Assembly: GCF_000429625.1 (NCBI RefSeq)
Contig: NZ_KE386931.1
Span: forward strand, 1 to 64,000
Length of the DNA: 64,000 nt
Origin: Azospirillum halopraeferens DSM 3675
Lineage (GTDB): Bacteria > Pseudomonadota > Alphaproteobacteria > Azospirillales > Azospirillaceae
Reading direction: 5' to 3'
Shown: one piece after another, positions 50,508 to 59,273 of the stretch
How positions within the stretch are numbered: the first letter of the stretch is position 1
Layout: each line of letters begins with the position of its first letter
Program-made: the position numbers and the translations under genes
Notes under the pieces: generated by a model
Told to the model about the DNA's origin: nothing
Database searches by the model: none
What the model saw: the letters and a program-made list of their open reading frames with translations, nothing else

Positions 50508-50885
50508 ATGTCGGATCAGAGTGGGACCGAGGAGCGGCAGATGCGGCGGACCGTGGGATTCCGCGCCCTGGACGACGATGTGGCGGCGATCGAGGAGGTC
50601 TGCGACGAGGGCGAGAGCCCCGGCCAGTTGGCCCGCCGATTGGTGATGGCGTATGTCGCCCGGCACCTGACGCTGCGCCGTCGTCGCCGCCACCGCCGTC
50701 GCCGGCCGGAAGGTGGGGTGCTGGCAGCAATCCTCGGGGATCTCGGCAAGATCGGTTCGAACATCAACCAGATCGCCCGCGTGGCTAACGCGAGCGGTGC
50801 GATGGATCCCGCCGAGGTCCGGGCGGCGCTTGGCCCGCTGGACGACATGCGGGCCAGGGTCGCGGAGGCGCTGCGCGATGCCTGA
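50508..50885 (+). CDS. mobC: MobC-like relaxosome protein
   Basis: A 125-residue protein with a ribbon-helix-helix-like N-terminus (RTVGFRALDDDVAAIEEVC), an Arg-rich middle, and the hallmark GSNINQIARVAN of MobC relaxosome proteins. It should bind oriT and help the relaxase open the DNA. A GGTGGAGGTGG ribosome site precedes the ATG. The relaxase ATG overlaps its end, so the two are coupled. Confidence 0.85.
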   Translation: MSDQSGTEERQMRRTVGFRALDDDVAAIEEVCDEGESPGQLARRLVMAYVARHLTLRRRRRHRRRRPEGGVLAAILGDLGKIGSNINQIARVANASGAMDPAEVRAALGPLDDMRARVAEALRDA

Positions 50886-53511
50886 GCGGCCGTCGATCAT
50901 CATCAAGAGCAGCGCCAGGGGTGGGGCGGTCGCGCTGGCCGCCCACCTGGAGGCGGCTGAAAACGAGTGTGTGCGCATCGTGGTCGCCGGTGGGCTGATG
51001 GGCGAGACCGTGCCCACGATGCTGCTCGACATGGCCGACATGGCCCTGGGCGGCCGGTCACACCGGCCGCTGGACCACGCGAGCATCAGCCCCGCACCCG
51101 GTATCGAGTTGACCGACGACCAGGTGAGGATGGCCTTCACCGTCTACGATCGGCGTCACGGGCTGCCCGATGGCCCTTACGTCATCATCGAGCACATCAA
51201 GCATGGCCGCCGTCACTACCACCAGGTCAGGCTCCGCATCGATCTCGCGACCATGACCGCGGCGCCCGACGGTTGGCGGTATGTAAAAAACGAGCAGGCG
51301 GCACGCAGCATCGAGGCGACGTTGGGCCTGACGCTAGGGACCGGGCGCTTCACGGGCCGCCTACGGGCGGACGGCGTCGTCATCGACGCACGGCCAGTCA
51401 GCCGGCTGAGCCACGACGAGCACCAGCAGGCCAAGCGCCTCGGCGTCGATCAGGGCGCCGTGGACGCCCTGATCCAGTCGACATGGGCCCGCTCCGACAA
51501 TGGCCGGTCCTTCGCCGTGGCGCTGGCGGTGCAGGGCTATGTCCTGGCGCGCGGCGATCGCCGCGACATCGTCATCGTCGACCCCCGGGGCGGGGTCCAT
51601 TCCCCGCGGCGGCGCCTCGTCGACGACGACGGGCGACGCTTGCGGGCGGCGGCGGTGGCGGCCCGCCTGGGCGACCTGGACCCTGCCACGCTGCCGTCGG
51701 TCGCGGAGGTCCGGGTGGGGCAGTGTGACATCAAGCGATCCGCGGCGCGGAGCGACAAAGGGGCGGCACGCGACGAGGTCGACGCCGAGTTGTGTCTGTT
51801 GCGCCGGCTGGGGATCGACATTGCCGCTCGGCGCGACGCGCTGGACGCGCTGCATGCCCGCCTGGAGGACCGACGTCGCGTCGCGGACGAGGTGCGGCAG
51901 CTTCGGACGATCGCCAACAACCGGGAATTCCACTCTCGGCGGGCGCCCCCCCTTCGGGCCCGCCGGGATGCCGCCATCTGGCGCGCGACCTCGGAGCAGC
52001 CCTATGACGATGACGGGCCGTCCTTTGATCCGGCCCTTGACGACTCCGCGGCCCCACGAGGGTGGCCGTGGACAGGCGATGCCGCCGTTGCCGGACGTCG
52101 GCGCCGGATGCCGGACCAGCCCACGCCGCCGCCGGTCGCGTTCGACGCGCCGCTGCCGTCGGCATTGCTCCGCCGTCTCGCCGAGCATTACGGCCGGCCG
52201 ATCGACCCGCGGATCGGGCCGTACCTGCGGGCCGTGGACCGGCCGCGGCCGGATGAGGCCGATCGGCCCCTGCGCGTCCGACTGACAACGGGTGAAACGC
52301 TGACCGACCATGGCGACCTGATCGTCGTGGGGACGGCGGGCACCGTGTCGGCTAATGCGGTGACCGTTTTCGTCGCGCTCGTCCGGGCGGCCGCATGGCC
52401 GGGCGTCGAGCTGTCCGGTCCGCCGGACTGGATCGCCGCCGCGTCCGCGGCGCTGGAGGAGGCCGGCATTCCCTGGAGCGTCGATGCCGCATCTCGGTCG
52501 GCGGACCATGCGGCCGACGACTGGACCGACGGATTGCGCGACCCGGCTTTGGAACCATCCCCTACTCTCGGACCCGTTGACGAGGGGTGTCGCGACACCC
52601 CCGTCATCGTCGCGCCGGACGACGGCGTTGGGGACGGCCCGGCTCCGACCGTGTCCACGACGGCTGTGCCGGGTCCGGAGCCAGATGACGGCCCGTCTCC
52701 CGGGCGGACCACGCCGGGCAACCGTGCGCCGGGCGATGCGTCCGATCCCATCCAGGATTTGTGCGACAGCTTGCTGGGCCCGGGGCACCTCCGAGGCGTC
52801 ATCGATCCGGCACTCGAGCTGCTGCGTCACATGCCCGCGGCGCCCGAACCGCAATCCCATATCGACCTCGTCGCCCGGCTCGAGAGGAGCCGGGTGACAG
52901 CAACGCTGCTAACGATGGAGATCGCTGATGGACCCGTCGCAGACCACCGACACCCTGATCCGGATCGACGGGCGAACCGAGGCGCTGATGGCGCTGCTCA
53001 AGCCGACGTCGGGCACGAGCGTCGCCGACCAGATCCTGGAGCATCTGCGGATTCAGGCCGAGGCGATCGTGCGCCTGTCCATGGCGGTGGAGCGGCTGGC
53101 CTCCCTGGTCGCGCAGACGCAGCGGCCGGATCGGACCTGACGGCGGACAGGGCGGCGCAAGAGCCGCCAACCCCGGCACTGTCGGGAGTCGATCCGCCAC
53201 GCGAGGTGCGCGTTTATGTCGAGCGGCTGACCGCGTGGCTGCGCGACGACAACGCGCGGACCGAGACCTCGGCGCGCCTCGGCCTCACGCGGGCGCGGAC
53301 GGAGTTCGCGCGGCGCGCCAACGGCGGGCATGCCGTGGCACCGGAGCTGCTGCGCCAGACGATCGCCCGGATCGCGCCGCATCTGGTCGCGGCGCATGAT
53401 CGGATGCTCGAGGTGGAGCGGGCCGTCTACTCCCGGTCCGCCTCGGCGCCGATCGCACAGGAGGCCGGGGACGTGCCGTCGCACCGCAGGGAGGGTGCCG
53501 CCCGGGAGTAG
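50878..53511 (+). CDS. MobA/VirD2-type relaxase
   Basis: An 877-residue frame. The N-terminal ~200 residues form the relaxase domain: HASISPAPGIELTDDQ, then VIIEHIKHGRRHYHQVRLRID with the metal-binding histidine motif. The catalytic tyrosine candidate is Tyr104 (FTVYDRRHG) or another early Tyr. The long Pro/Asp-rich middle is weakly conserved. It nicks oriT to start transfer. In 52928-53140 codon bias switches to another frame, although this frame stays open, and it returns after about 53150; the true C-terminus may therefore lie near 52925. Starts at ATG 50878 within mobC. Confidence 0.82.
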   Translation: MPERPSIIIKSSARGGAVALAAHLEAAENECVRIVVAGGLMGETVPTMLLDMADMALGGRSHRPLDHASISPAPGIELTDDQVRMAFTVYDRRHGLPDGPYVIIEHIKHGRRHYHQVRLRIDLATMTAAPDGWRYVKNEQAARSIEATLGLTLGTGRFTGRLRADGVVIDARPVSRLSHDEHQQAKRLGVDQGAVDALIQSTWARSDNGRSFAVALAVQGYVLARGDRRDIVIVDPRGGVHSPRRRLVDDDGRRLRAAAVAARLGDLDPATLPSVAEVRVGQCDIKRSAARSDKGAARDEVDAELCLLRRLGIDIAARRDALDALHARLEDRRRVADEVRQLRTIANNREFHSRRAPPLRARRDAAIWRATSEQPYDDDGPSFDPALDDSAAPRGWPWTGDAAVAGRRRRMPDQPTPPPVAFDAPLPSALLRRLAEHYGRPIDPRIGPYLRAVDRPRPDEADRPLRVRLTTGETLTDHGDLIVVGTAGTVSANAVTVFVALVRAAAWPGVELSGPPDWIAAASAALEEAGIPWSVDAASRSADHAADDWTDGLRDPALEPSPTLGPVDEGCRDTPVIVAPDDGVGDGPAPTVSTTAVPGPEPDDGPSPGRTTPGNRAPGDASDPIQDLCDSLLGPGHLRGVIDPALELLRHMPAAPEPQSHIDLVARLERSRVTATLLTMEIADGPVADHRHPDPDRRANRGADGAAQADVGHERRRPDPGASADSGRGDRAPVHGGGAAGLPGRADAAAGSDLTADRAAQEPPTPALSGVDPPREVRVYVERLTAWLRDDNARTETSARLGLTRARTEFARRANGGHAVAPELLRQTIARIAPHLVAAHDRMLEVERAVYSRSASAPIAQEAGDVPSHRREGAARE
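52928..53140 (+). CDS. Small nested ORF inside the relaxase frame
   Basis: A 70-residue frame (MDPSQTTDTLIRIDGRTEAL) with strong GC preference at third codon positions and a GGAG site 10 bases upstream. In this interval the relaxase frame loses such bias. The product would be a small soluble helical protein with a possible coiled coil (RLSMAVERLASLV). It may be a genuine small mobilization gene, with the relaxase frame open through it by chance, or evidence of a frameshift. No family is recognised. Confidence 0.45.
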   Translation: MDPSQTTDTLIRIDGRTEALMALLKPTSGTSVADQILEHLRIQAEAIVRLSMAVERLASLVAQTQRPDRT

Positions 53512-53562
53512 CCGTCGCGACCGAGCCCTTTTCACCCGAGGGTTGAACATGGGGATGGTGAC

Positions 53563-53622
53563 GTGACGCCCGGTCGGGCCGCGGCGGCGCGTTGGCGGCG
53601 CCGCGGCCCGACCGGGCGTCAC
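53563..53622. repeat. Perfect 24-bp inverted repeat after the relaxase gene
   Basis: Arms 53563-53586 and 53599-53622 are exact complements around a 12-base loop, giving a very stable GC-rich hairpin 51 bases after the relaxase stop. There is no T-run. It may end transcription of the mobilization operon, protect its mRNA, or be a protein site; it is longer than most terminator stems. Confidence 0.7.
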
Positions 53623-53650
53623 CGTTCCACAGCCAACGAGAGCCATTCCG

Positions 53651-54319
53651 ATGTCCAGCATGCCCGAATCCCTTCATTCTCCCCTTGCGGCCGTCCGTCG
53701 CCTGCAGGCGGCCTACACGGCTTGCCCCACGCCGCAGGGCCTCGTTGCGCTCGCCCGCGCCCACGCCGCCGCGGGTGACGTCGCGGCGGCGCGCCGTTTG
53801 GCCCGGGAGGTGGTCGACGCCGTCGACCGCGATCCGGACGGAACTCCGCCGTGGTTGGCCGACGACGCCAGGGCCATCCTCGACGGCGCCGACGGCCGCG
53901 CGCCCAACGCACCGGCGTCGGCGCAGGATCTCGTCGGTCGGATCGTGCGGCTGGCGGCCTGGCCCAGGCGGGTGGTCGTCGACGCCGACGGTGTGGCCGT
54001 CTACTGCCGTCGCCCCGAGACGGCGCTGGACCTGCTCGATGGCATTGTCGTCCATCGTGTTGTGGTGGTCGGCGTCGGGTCCGACGTCGACCCTGACCTC
54101 GAGCTGCGCGTTGCCGAGGTGCTGCAGGCCTGCACGTGCGGCGACCTGCCCGGCGTCCATGGTGAGCGCGCGCTGCGGGATCTCGCCGGCGATCTGGCGG
54201 ACCTTGGCCGGCGTCTCCTCCTGGGACACCACCGGTCCCCTGGCCAGCCGGAGGTGACGGCCGTGGTGGCCATCGCGCCGCATCACACCCTCAGCCTCGA
54301 CGTCGTCGTCTCCCTGTAA
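53651..54319 (+). CDS. Hypothetical protein
   Basis: A 222-residue protein I do not recognise. The first ~75 residues are Ala-rich helices (LAAVRRLQAAY, LVALARAHAAAGDVAAARRLA) that resemble a short TPR-like stretch. The second half is rich in Val and Asp (VVVDADGVAVYC, VVVVGVGSDVDPDLELRVAEV) and could form an alpha/beta domain. There is no signal peptide or membrane segment. It lies between the hairpin and the LuxR-type gene, 51 bases upstream of the latter, and is probably cotranscribed with it. Codon bias supports a real gene. Confidence 0.65.
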   Translation: MSSMPESLHSPLAAVRRLQAAYTACPTPQGLVALARAHAAAGDVAAARRLAREVVDAVDRDPDGTPPWLADDARAILDGADGRAPNAPASAQDLVGRIVRLAAWPRRVVVDADGVAVYCRRPETALDLLDGIVVHRVVVVGVGSDVDPDLELRVAEVLQACTCGDLPGVHGERALRDLAGDLADLGRRLLLGHHRSPGQPEVTAVVAIAPHHTLSLDVVVSL

Positions 54320-54370
54320 CGCTGGCACGCGCGGTGGCCCGGCGGGGCTGCCGCGCCAAGGAGCATCACC

Positions 54371-55009
54371 ATGACTTCATTGGATTTGGCCGTTTCCGGC
54401 CGGGCCGTGGTCGCCATCCGTCAGCCGCTGCTCGGCCACGGACTTGCCCGGCTCGTCGAGCAGGCCGGCGTGGTGGACGGTGTCGACATCGTCGGCGACC
54501 CGTCGGACATCGCGGCGGGGGCCGGCTACCGGTTCGCCCTGGTCCGGGCCGACGCGGACGGCACCCTCCGGGCCGACGTCCGCGCCCTCACCCTGGTCGG
54601 TGCCGCCGATCACGTGGTGGCCGTCCTGGACGGCCGGGACGCCCCCTGGTCGCCGACCATCCTCCGGGGCGCCGACGCCGTGTTGCACGGTGACGAGGGC
54701 CCCGCCGACATCGCCGCCATCCTGCGGCTGGTTGGCCGGGGATGTGGGGTGGTGTCGCAGCCGGCGCTGCGGCCGCTGCGCCGGCCGGTCGTGGCGCCGT
54801 TGCCGCCGCCGCCGGCGCTGGGTCTCACGCCGCGCCAGCAGGACGTGGCCGCGCTGCTCGCCACCGGCGCGCCCAACAAGGTGGTCGCCCACCGCCTCGG
54901 CATCGCCGAGGGGACGGTCAAGATCCATCTCTCCCAGATCTATCGGCTGCTCGGGGTCAGCAACCGCGGCCAGTTCATCGCGCGGTGGCTTGCCCGGGAG
55001 CCGGCATGA
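54371..55009 (+). CDS. LuxR-type regulator with degenerate receiver-like domain
   Basis: A 212-residue protein with a C-terminal LuxR/FixJ helix-turn-helix at about residues 150-205 (LGLTPRQQDVAALLATG, AEGTVKIHLSQIYRLLGV). The N-terminal ~125 residues have receiver-like size and order (RAVVAIRQPLLGHGLARLVEQ) but lack a clear phospho-acceptor Asp and the Thr/Lys pair, so phosphorylation is doubtful. A sensor kinase gene is not nearby. It may control the integrase or mobilization genes. The convergent integrase gene begins its 3' end 84 bases downstream. Confidence 0.8.
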   Translation: MTSLDLAVSGRAVVAIRQPLLGHGLARLVEQAGVVDGVDIVGDPSDIAAGAGYRFALVRADADGTLRADVRALTLVGAADHVVAVLDGRDAPWSPTILRGADAVLHGDEGPADIAAILRLVGRGCGVVSQPALRPLRRPVVAPLPPPPALGLTPRQQDVAALLATGAPNKVVAHRLGIAEGTVKIHLSQIYRLLGVSNRGQFIARWLAREPA

Positions 55010-55093
55010 TCCCGTAGCGACGGCCGGCGCCGGACGCCTCCACCACCCGGCGCTCCCGACCGGCTTGGCCGGAGCGCCGGGCGGTGGAGGCGG

Positions 55094-57184
55094 TCAGTCG
55101 GCGAGGTGACCGACATCGAGCTGCCAGAGCTCCAGCGCGCGCCGCAGATCGGCCAGGGTCAGGCCGGCGTTGTAGTCGTCCGCCGTGATGTCGCCGGCGG
55201 TGCTGTGGCCCAGCAGCGCCTTGATGGTCGTCTCGTTCACGCCGCGGCGGAGCAAGTGCGTGTTGAGGCTCGTCCTGAACGAATGGAAATCCTTCGACGG
55301 CTCGTAGACGCCGATCTTCCTTCGGTACTCGGTCCACCACAGGCTGAAGGCATGGCCGTATGTGCCGAAACCGCCACCGCGCCGCAATTCGGGAAACAGT
55401 TGCTTGGCTCCTTCCGCTCGCCGGGCCGCGGCCTGCTTCGGCAGGCCCAGGCGGACCAGGGTCGAATGGAGCGGCACCACCCGGGTGCTCGACGCGGTCT
55501 TCAACGTCTGCCCCGCACCTTCCCGGATGCGGACGACCGCCATCCCGTCCTGCTCGCCGATGTCCTCCGGCCTGAGTTGCAGGATCTCCTCCAGGCGCAT
55601 GCCCTGATGCGCCGCGATCAGCGGAGCCCAGTACCGGGCGTCGCGCGGCGGCGGGCGGTCCGACGGCGTGGCGCGCAACCGGTCGTCGACGCAGCCGGTC
55701 CAGGCCGGCGACCGGAACAAGCGTTCCAGCTCGTCCACTTCGTAGGCGCGCCGCTTCCGACGGTGCTTCCGGATCAGTGACTTCTCGTACAGCTGGCTGC
55801 CGAACACCGAGCTGTCCGGATCGCGGCCGAGATAGGCCATAGCCTCCCTAAAAATCACGTTCAAAAAATTGAGGTGCTTGTTGACGGTCGTAAGGGAGTA
55901 GCGTTCGACGTGCCACGTTTCGTTGTCGTCGTCCCGATGGACACCATGGACGCTCGCGGGGGAGATCGTCCCGTCGTTCAACGCCTGCTCGAGGGCGTTC
56001 GCCTCGGCAACGAGCTGACGCACCGTGAGCCGCGCATAGCGGCCCTTGCCGGCCAGCTTCGGCAGGTCGAGCAGGATCTCCTTGTAGTCACGGGCGTCGG
56101 CGTTCGTCACCTGATCGACGGCGACATCGCCGCGGAATTCAACAAACATGCGGACGGTCGTCGTGGCGTCCGCGACCGACTTGTCGTTCCAGCCCTTGCC
56201 CCGCTTCAACTTGATGCACTTCTGCAGCATCTGGGTGACCGTCGGGGCTGGTGTCCGTGTGGCGGGGGCGTCCGGGGCGGCGACGGGAGGCGGCACCGTT
56301 CGGGTCGAGACCTCGCCGGGGTCCGATGCGCGCGACGCCGCTTGGTTCTGGACCGCGGCCAGAACGGACAAGGCGTGGCGTTCGACCGAGGCGCGGTCAT
56401 GGCCCTCGATCGCCGGCAGGTCCAGGCCGTCGAGCGCCCGCCCGACGTGGTCTTTCGCCAACGCCCCGTCGCGCCGCCGCGACGCGTCCTCGCACATGCC
56501 CTGGACGCCACGGGCGATGGTGTCGCGGATCTGCGACGCACCGCGCGCCGTCGTCACCTGCGCCGGCGGGGCAGGGTGGCGGGCGACGAGGTCCCGGATC
56601 GCCCGATCGAGGTCCGGCGGCAGCGTGGCCCCACGGTGGACGGGACCACCATCGGCCGGCCCATCGGCTTCGTCGACCGCCGGCGTCGTTTCCACAGTGG
56701 CGGCTGCCGCGTCGCCGGCACCGTCGGAGCCGAGGGTCGCGATCCCATCCCCGCGGCCCGCCAGCGGGTCCCGCAGGTCGGCGTCACTCACCTCGGCCAT
56801 GCCGCCCTGCCCGGCAAGCCACGTCAGATAGGTCTGGGCGAGGGCTTCCGGCACCACGATGCCGCGGGATGCCGCCGGACGCGGGACGAACCCGAGGTCG
56901 GGCGGCCACGGAGCCCGCCTTGCCTCCTCCCGGGCCAGGGCGTCGTCGCGCACCTTGGCCAGGATGGCCGTCAGCGTGTCCGGGGCGAGCGGCGTCGGGT
57001 GCATGCGCAAGTCCTCCAGAGCCAGATCGAGGAGCAGGGCGAGGCGCCGGGCTCCTCGGAGGACGCTCGTCTTGAGCGATAGGCTCAGTCTCCCCTGCGG
57101 CGCCGTCAGCCGCAAGTCGGCGGGGATCCGGCGGCGCCAATGCCAGGTCTGATGGCGCAGGATCAGGTGGGAGGCATGGCCCAT
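55094..57184 (-). CDS. Tyrosine-type island integrase (DUF6538 N-terminus)
   Basis: A 696-residue recombinase. The N-terminus (HLILRHQTWHWRRRIPADL) is the DUF6538 type. The catalytic domain lies in the last ~250 residues: Arg in HQGMRLEEIL near 528, HSFRTSLNTHLLRRG (His-x-x-Arg) near 633, LLGHSTAGD, and the nucleophile Tyr at about 670 (ADDYNAG). All catalytic residues are present and the frame is intact, so it is probably active. It starts 127 bases from the tRNA-Gln attachment copy and should integrate and excise the island. ATG 57184 was chosen to fit the family N-terminus. Confidence 0.92.
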   Translation of the reverse strand: MGHASHLILRHQTWHWRRRIPADLRLTAPQGRLSLSLKTSVLRGARRLALLLDLALEDLRMHPTPLAPDTLTAILAKVRDDALAREEARRAPWPPDLGFVPRPAASRGIVVPEALAQTYLTWLAGQGGMAEVSDADLRDPLAGRGDGIATLGSDGAGDAAAATVETTPAVDEADGPADGGPVHRGATLPPDLDRAIRDLVARHPAPPAQVTTARGASQIRDTIARGVQGMCEDASRRRDGALAKDHVGRALDGLDLPAIEGHDRASVERHALSVLAAVQNQAASRASDPGEVSTRTVPPPVAAPDAPATRTPAPTVTQMLQKCIKLKRGKGWNDKSVADATTTVRMFVEFRGDVAVDQVTNADARDYKEILLDLPKLAGKGRYARLTVRQLVAEANALEQALNDGTISPASVHGVHRDDDNETWHVERYSLTTVNKHLNFLNVIFREAMAYLGRDPDSSVFGSQLYEKSLIRKHRRKRRAYEVDELERLFRSPAWTGCVDDRLRATPSDRPPPRDARYWAPLIAAHQGMRLEEILQLRPEDIGEQDGMAVVRIREGAGQTLKTASSTRVVPLHSTLVRLGLPKQAAARRAEGAKQLFPELRRGGGFGTYGHAFSLWWTEYRRKIGVYEPSKDFHSFRTSLNTHLLRRGVNETTIKALLGHSTAGDITADDYNAGLTLADLRRALELWQLDVGHLAD

Positions 57185-57310
57185 GCTCGCGGTGCTCGGT
57201 TTCTGGCCGGGCGGTGCGCTGGGCAGCAGGTGTGGGCACCAGCTCTGGGCACCACCGGCACTGGATTGCCGGGGCAGCGGAGCCAAGCTGTTGATTCTAA
57301 AGCGAAATCG

Positions 57311-57334
57311 GGAGAGATGGTTGGGGGACTAGGA
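57311..57334. repeat. Right attachment site in the tRNA-Gln 3' end
   Basis: This is identical to 27275-27298. Bases 57318-57334 encode the last 17 bases of tRNA-Gln, including CCA, and 57311-57317 lie beyond the tRNA. The tRNA stays whole at this end. Confidence 0.85.
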
Positions 57335-57391
57335 TTCGAACCTAGGCTGGCGGAGTCAGAGTCCGCTGTCCTACCGCTAGACGATCCCCCA
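57318..57391 (-). tRNA. tRNA-Gln (CTG)
   Basis: The minus strand folds as a complete 74-base tRNA with encoded CCA: acceptor TGGGGGA/TCCCCCA, anticodon loop CTCTGAC giving anticodon CTG (reads CAG, glutamine), and T-loop TTCGAAT. Its 3' end is the integration target of the island. It is the last of three tandem tRNAs transcribed leftward. Confidence 0.95.
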
Positions 57392-57394
57392 ACA

Positions 57395-57469
57395 TGGAGC
57401 GGGCGAAGGGATTCGAACCCTCGACCCCAACCTTGGCAAGGTTGTGCTCTACCCCTGAGCTACGCCCGC
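57395..57469 (-). tRNA. tRNA-Gly (GCC)
   Basis: A complete 75-base cloverleaf including CCA. The acceptor stem is GCGGGCG/CGCCCGC, the anticodon GCC lies in TTGCCAA, and the T-loop is TTCGAAT. It lies 3 bases from tRNA-Gln, so they are one transcript. Confidence 0.95.
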
Positions 57470-57473
57470 AACA

Positions 57474-57550
<77 letters not shown>

Positions 57551-57638
57551 AAAAGGGAAGCGGTATGTACGAAAACGCCGGGGCCGTTGCAAGCGCTTTT
57601 TTCGTCGCGACGGCGGAATTCCTCTGCCACCATGGCGC

Positions 57639-58295
57639 ATGCACCCACACCACGACGATCCCGCCCGCTGCCCCCTGTGCGGGGCCCCCGGGGCGGCGCC
57701 CTTCGCCACCGTGCGGGGGCGGCGGTACCGGCGCTGCGGGACCTGCCGGCTGACGTTCCTGGAACCGGCGCAGCGGCCCGACGCGGCCGCCGAACGCGCG
57801 GAATACGCCTTGCACACCAACGATCCGGCGGACCCGCGCTACCGCCGCTTCCTGGCGCGTGCCACCGACCCGCTGCTCGACCGGCTGGCCCCGGGGGCCG
57901 AAGGGCTGGACTTCGGCTGCGGGCCGGGGCCGGCGGTGCCGGCCATGCTGGGGGAACGGGGATTCGCCGTGCGCACCTGGGACCCGTTCTTCGCCCCCGA
58001 CGCCGACGCGCTGGCGCGCACCTACGATTTCGTGGTCTGCACCGAGGTGGCGGAGCACTTCCACCGGCCGGACGCCGCATTCGCCCGCATCGACGGGCTG
58101 CTGCGGCCGGGCGGCTGGCTCGCCCTGATGACCGGCATCCTGCGTGACGACACCGCCTTCGCCGGCTGGCCCTACATCCGCGAGGCCAGCCACGTGGTCT
58201 TCTACCGGCCGCAAACGCTGGACTGGATTGCCCGCCGCTTCGGCTGGACCGCGGAGCCCGCCGGGACCGACGTCGTGCTGTTCGGCAAACCCTGA
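57639..58295 (+). CDS. Class I SAM-dependent methyltransferase with N-terminal zinc site
   Basis: A 218-residue protein. Two Cys pairs at the start (CPLCG, then CGTCR) suggest a small zinc ribbon. SAM motif I is GLDFGCGPG near residues 88-96, followed by VVCTEVAEHF (post-motif II). The layout fits Methyltransf_23-type enzymes that act on small molecules or on sugars. The substrate is unknown. It is divergent from the tRNA cluster and convergent with the carbonic-anhydrase-like gene. Confidence 0.85.
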   Translation: MHPHHDDPARCPLCGAPGAAPFATVRGRRYRRCGTCRLTFLEPAQRPDAAAERAEYALHTNDPADPRYRRFLARATDPLLDRLAPGAEGLDFGCGPGPAVPAMLGERGFAVRTWDPFFAPDADALARTYDFVVCTEVAEHFHRPDAAFARIDGLLRPGGWLALMTGILRDDTAFAGWPYIREASHVVFYRPQTLDWIARRFGWTAEPAGTDVVLFGKP

Positions 58296-58324
58296 CGTCC
58301 CGCGGCGCGGCGTAGCCTCCGGCG

Positions 58325-58852
58325 TCAGCCCCGGCTCACCGGCGTCAGACGGGCGGCATACACCCGCGCGCGCTCCACATAAACGGCGGCGGGCTGGCGC
58401 AGGCGCTCCAGATCGGCGTCGCTCACCTCCCGCACGATCCGGCCGGGCATCCCCATCACCACCGACCGGTCGGGGATCTCCTTGCCTTCGCCGATCAGGG
58501 CGTGGGCGCCGATCAGGCAGTCGCGGCCGATGCGCGCCCCGTTCAGGACGGTGGCGCCGATGCCCACCAGCGTGCCGTCGCCGATGGTGCAGCCGTGCAG
58601 CATTGCCAGGTGCCCCACCGTCACCCCGCGGCCCAGCGTCAGCGGGTAGCCGGGATCGACGTGCAGCACCGCATTATCCTGCACGTTGCTGCCGGCGCCG
58701 ATGACCACCCGGTCCAGTTCGGCCCGGATCACCGCCCCCCACCACACCGAAACGTCCTCCGCCAGTTCCACATCACCCACCACGGTGGCGGTGGGGGCGA
58801 CCCAGGCGGTCGGTGCAAGGCGCGGGGTAGTGTCGTCGATGGCGTAAATCAC
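58325..58852 (-). CDS. Gamma-carbonic-anhydrase-like hexapeptide protein
   Basis: A 175-residue left-handed beta-helix protein of the gamma-carbonic anhydrase/PaaY/YrdA family. The hexapeptide repeats run through VVGDVELAEDVSVWWGAVIRAEL and GIGATVLNGARIG. The three metal-binding histidines are expected at HVD, GHLAMLHG and nearby, all visible. The GTG at 58852 was chosen because GGAGG lies at the correct distance and the family N-terminus follows. It probably forms a trimer in the cytoplasm; activity as a true carbonic anhydrase is uncertain. Confidence 0.88.
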   Translation of the reverse strand: MIYAIDDTTPRLAPTAWVAPTATVVGDVELAEDVSVWWGAVIRAELDRVVIGAGSNVQDNAVLHVDPGYPLTLGRGVTVGHLAMLHGCTIGDGTLVGIGATVLNGARIGRDCLIGAHALIGEGKEIPDRSVVMGMPGRIVREVSDADLERLRQPAAVYVERARVYAARLTPVSRG

Positions 58853-59233
58853 GGGCGCGTCCTCCGGTGCGGGCAGGGATGGCGCCGATTCAACGTCAGA
58901 CCGCCGCCGCACGCCAGCCCTTTCACAACAGGCGCAGTCGGCGGGCAGCACCGGGGTCCGGTCCCGGCGGAAAACTGTGGATTCCAAATTCTGAATCTGG
59001 CATACCAGCAACGCCGCCGCACCGGCGCGACGGCCCGCCCGAAGATTTGTGGGATTAGCGGGTCGGGTATGCGCGAACTTCATGGGTAGGGCGGGAGTCG
59101 GCCGCGGGGACATCCCGGCGGCCGCGATGGCGCGTGGCGACCGGGTTTTCCACATGGTGGAAATCCGGCGGCGGTCCGTGGTGACCGCCCCTTGCGGGAC
59201 GCCGGGGCTCGCCTAACCCCGGCTCCCGGCGGT
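58853..59233. promoter_or_regulatory. Intergenic region with a GATTCCAA motif
   Basis: No gene is supported in these ~380 bases. CTGTGGATTCCAA at 58975-58987 is followed by a near-palindrome TGGCATACCA at 58999-59008. A 12-of-13 copy of the first part, CTGTTGATTCCAA, occurs at 59856-59868 before tctC. GntR-type regulators bind palindromes of this style, but no regulator gene is nearby. The promoter of the leftward carbonic-anhydrase-like gene must also be here. Confidence 0.35.
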
Positions 59234-59264
59234 GCGCGCGGCGGATTTCAAGGCCGCCGCGCGC
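59234..59264 (-). terminator. Hairpin after the universal stress protein gene
   Basis: A perfect 11-bp GC stem (59234-59244 with 59254-59264) encloses a 9-base loop, 10 bases after the stop codon of the leftward stress-protein gene. There is no clear T-run, so it is probably a GC-type terminator or an mRNA-protecting hairpin. Confidence 0.6.
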
Positions 59265-59273
59265 GGTTCCGGC

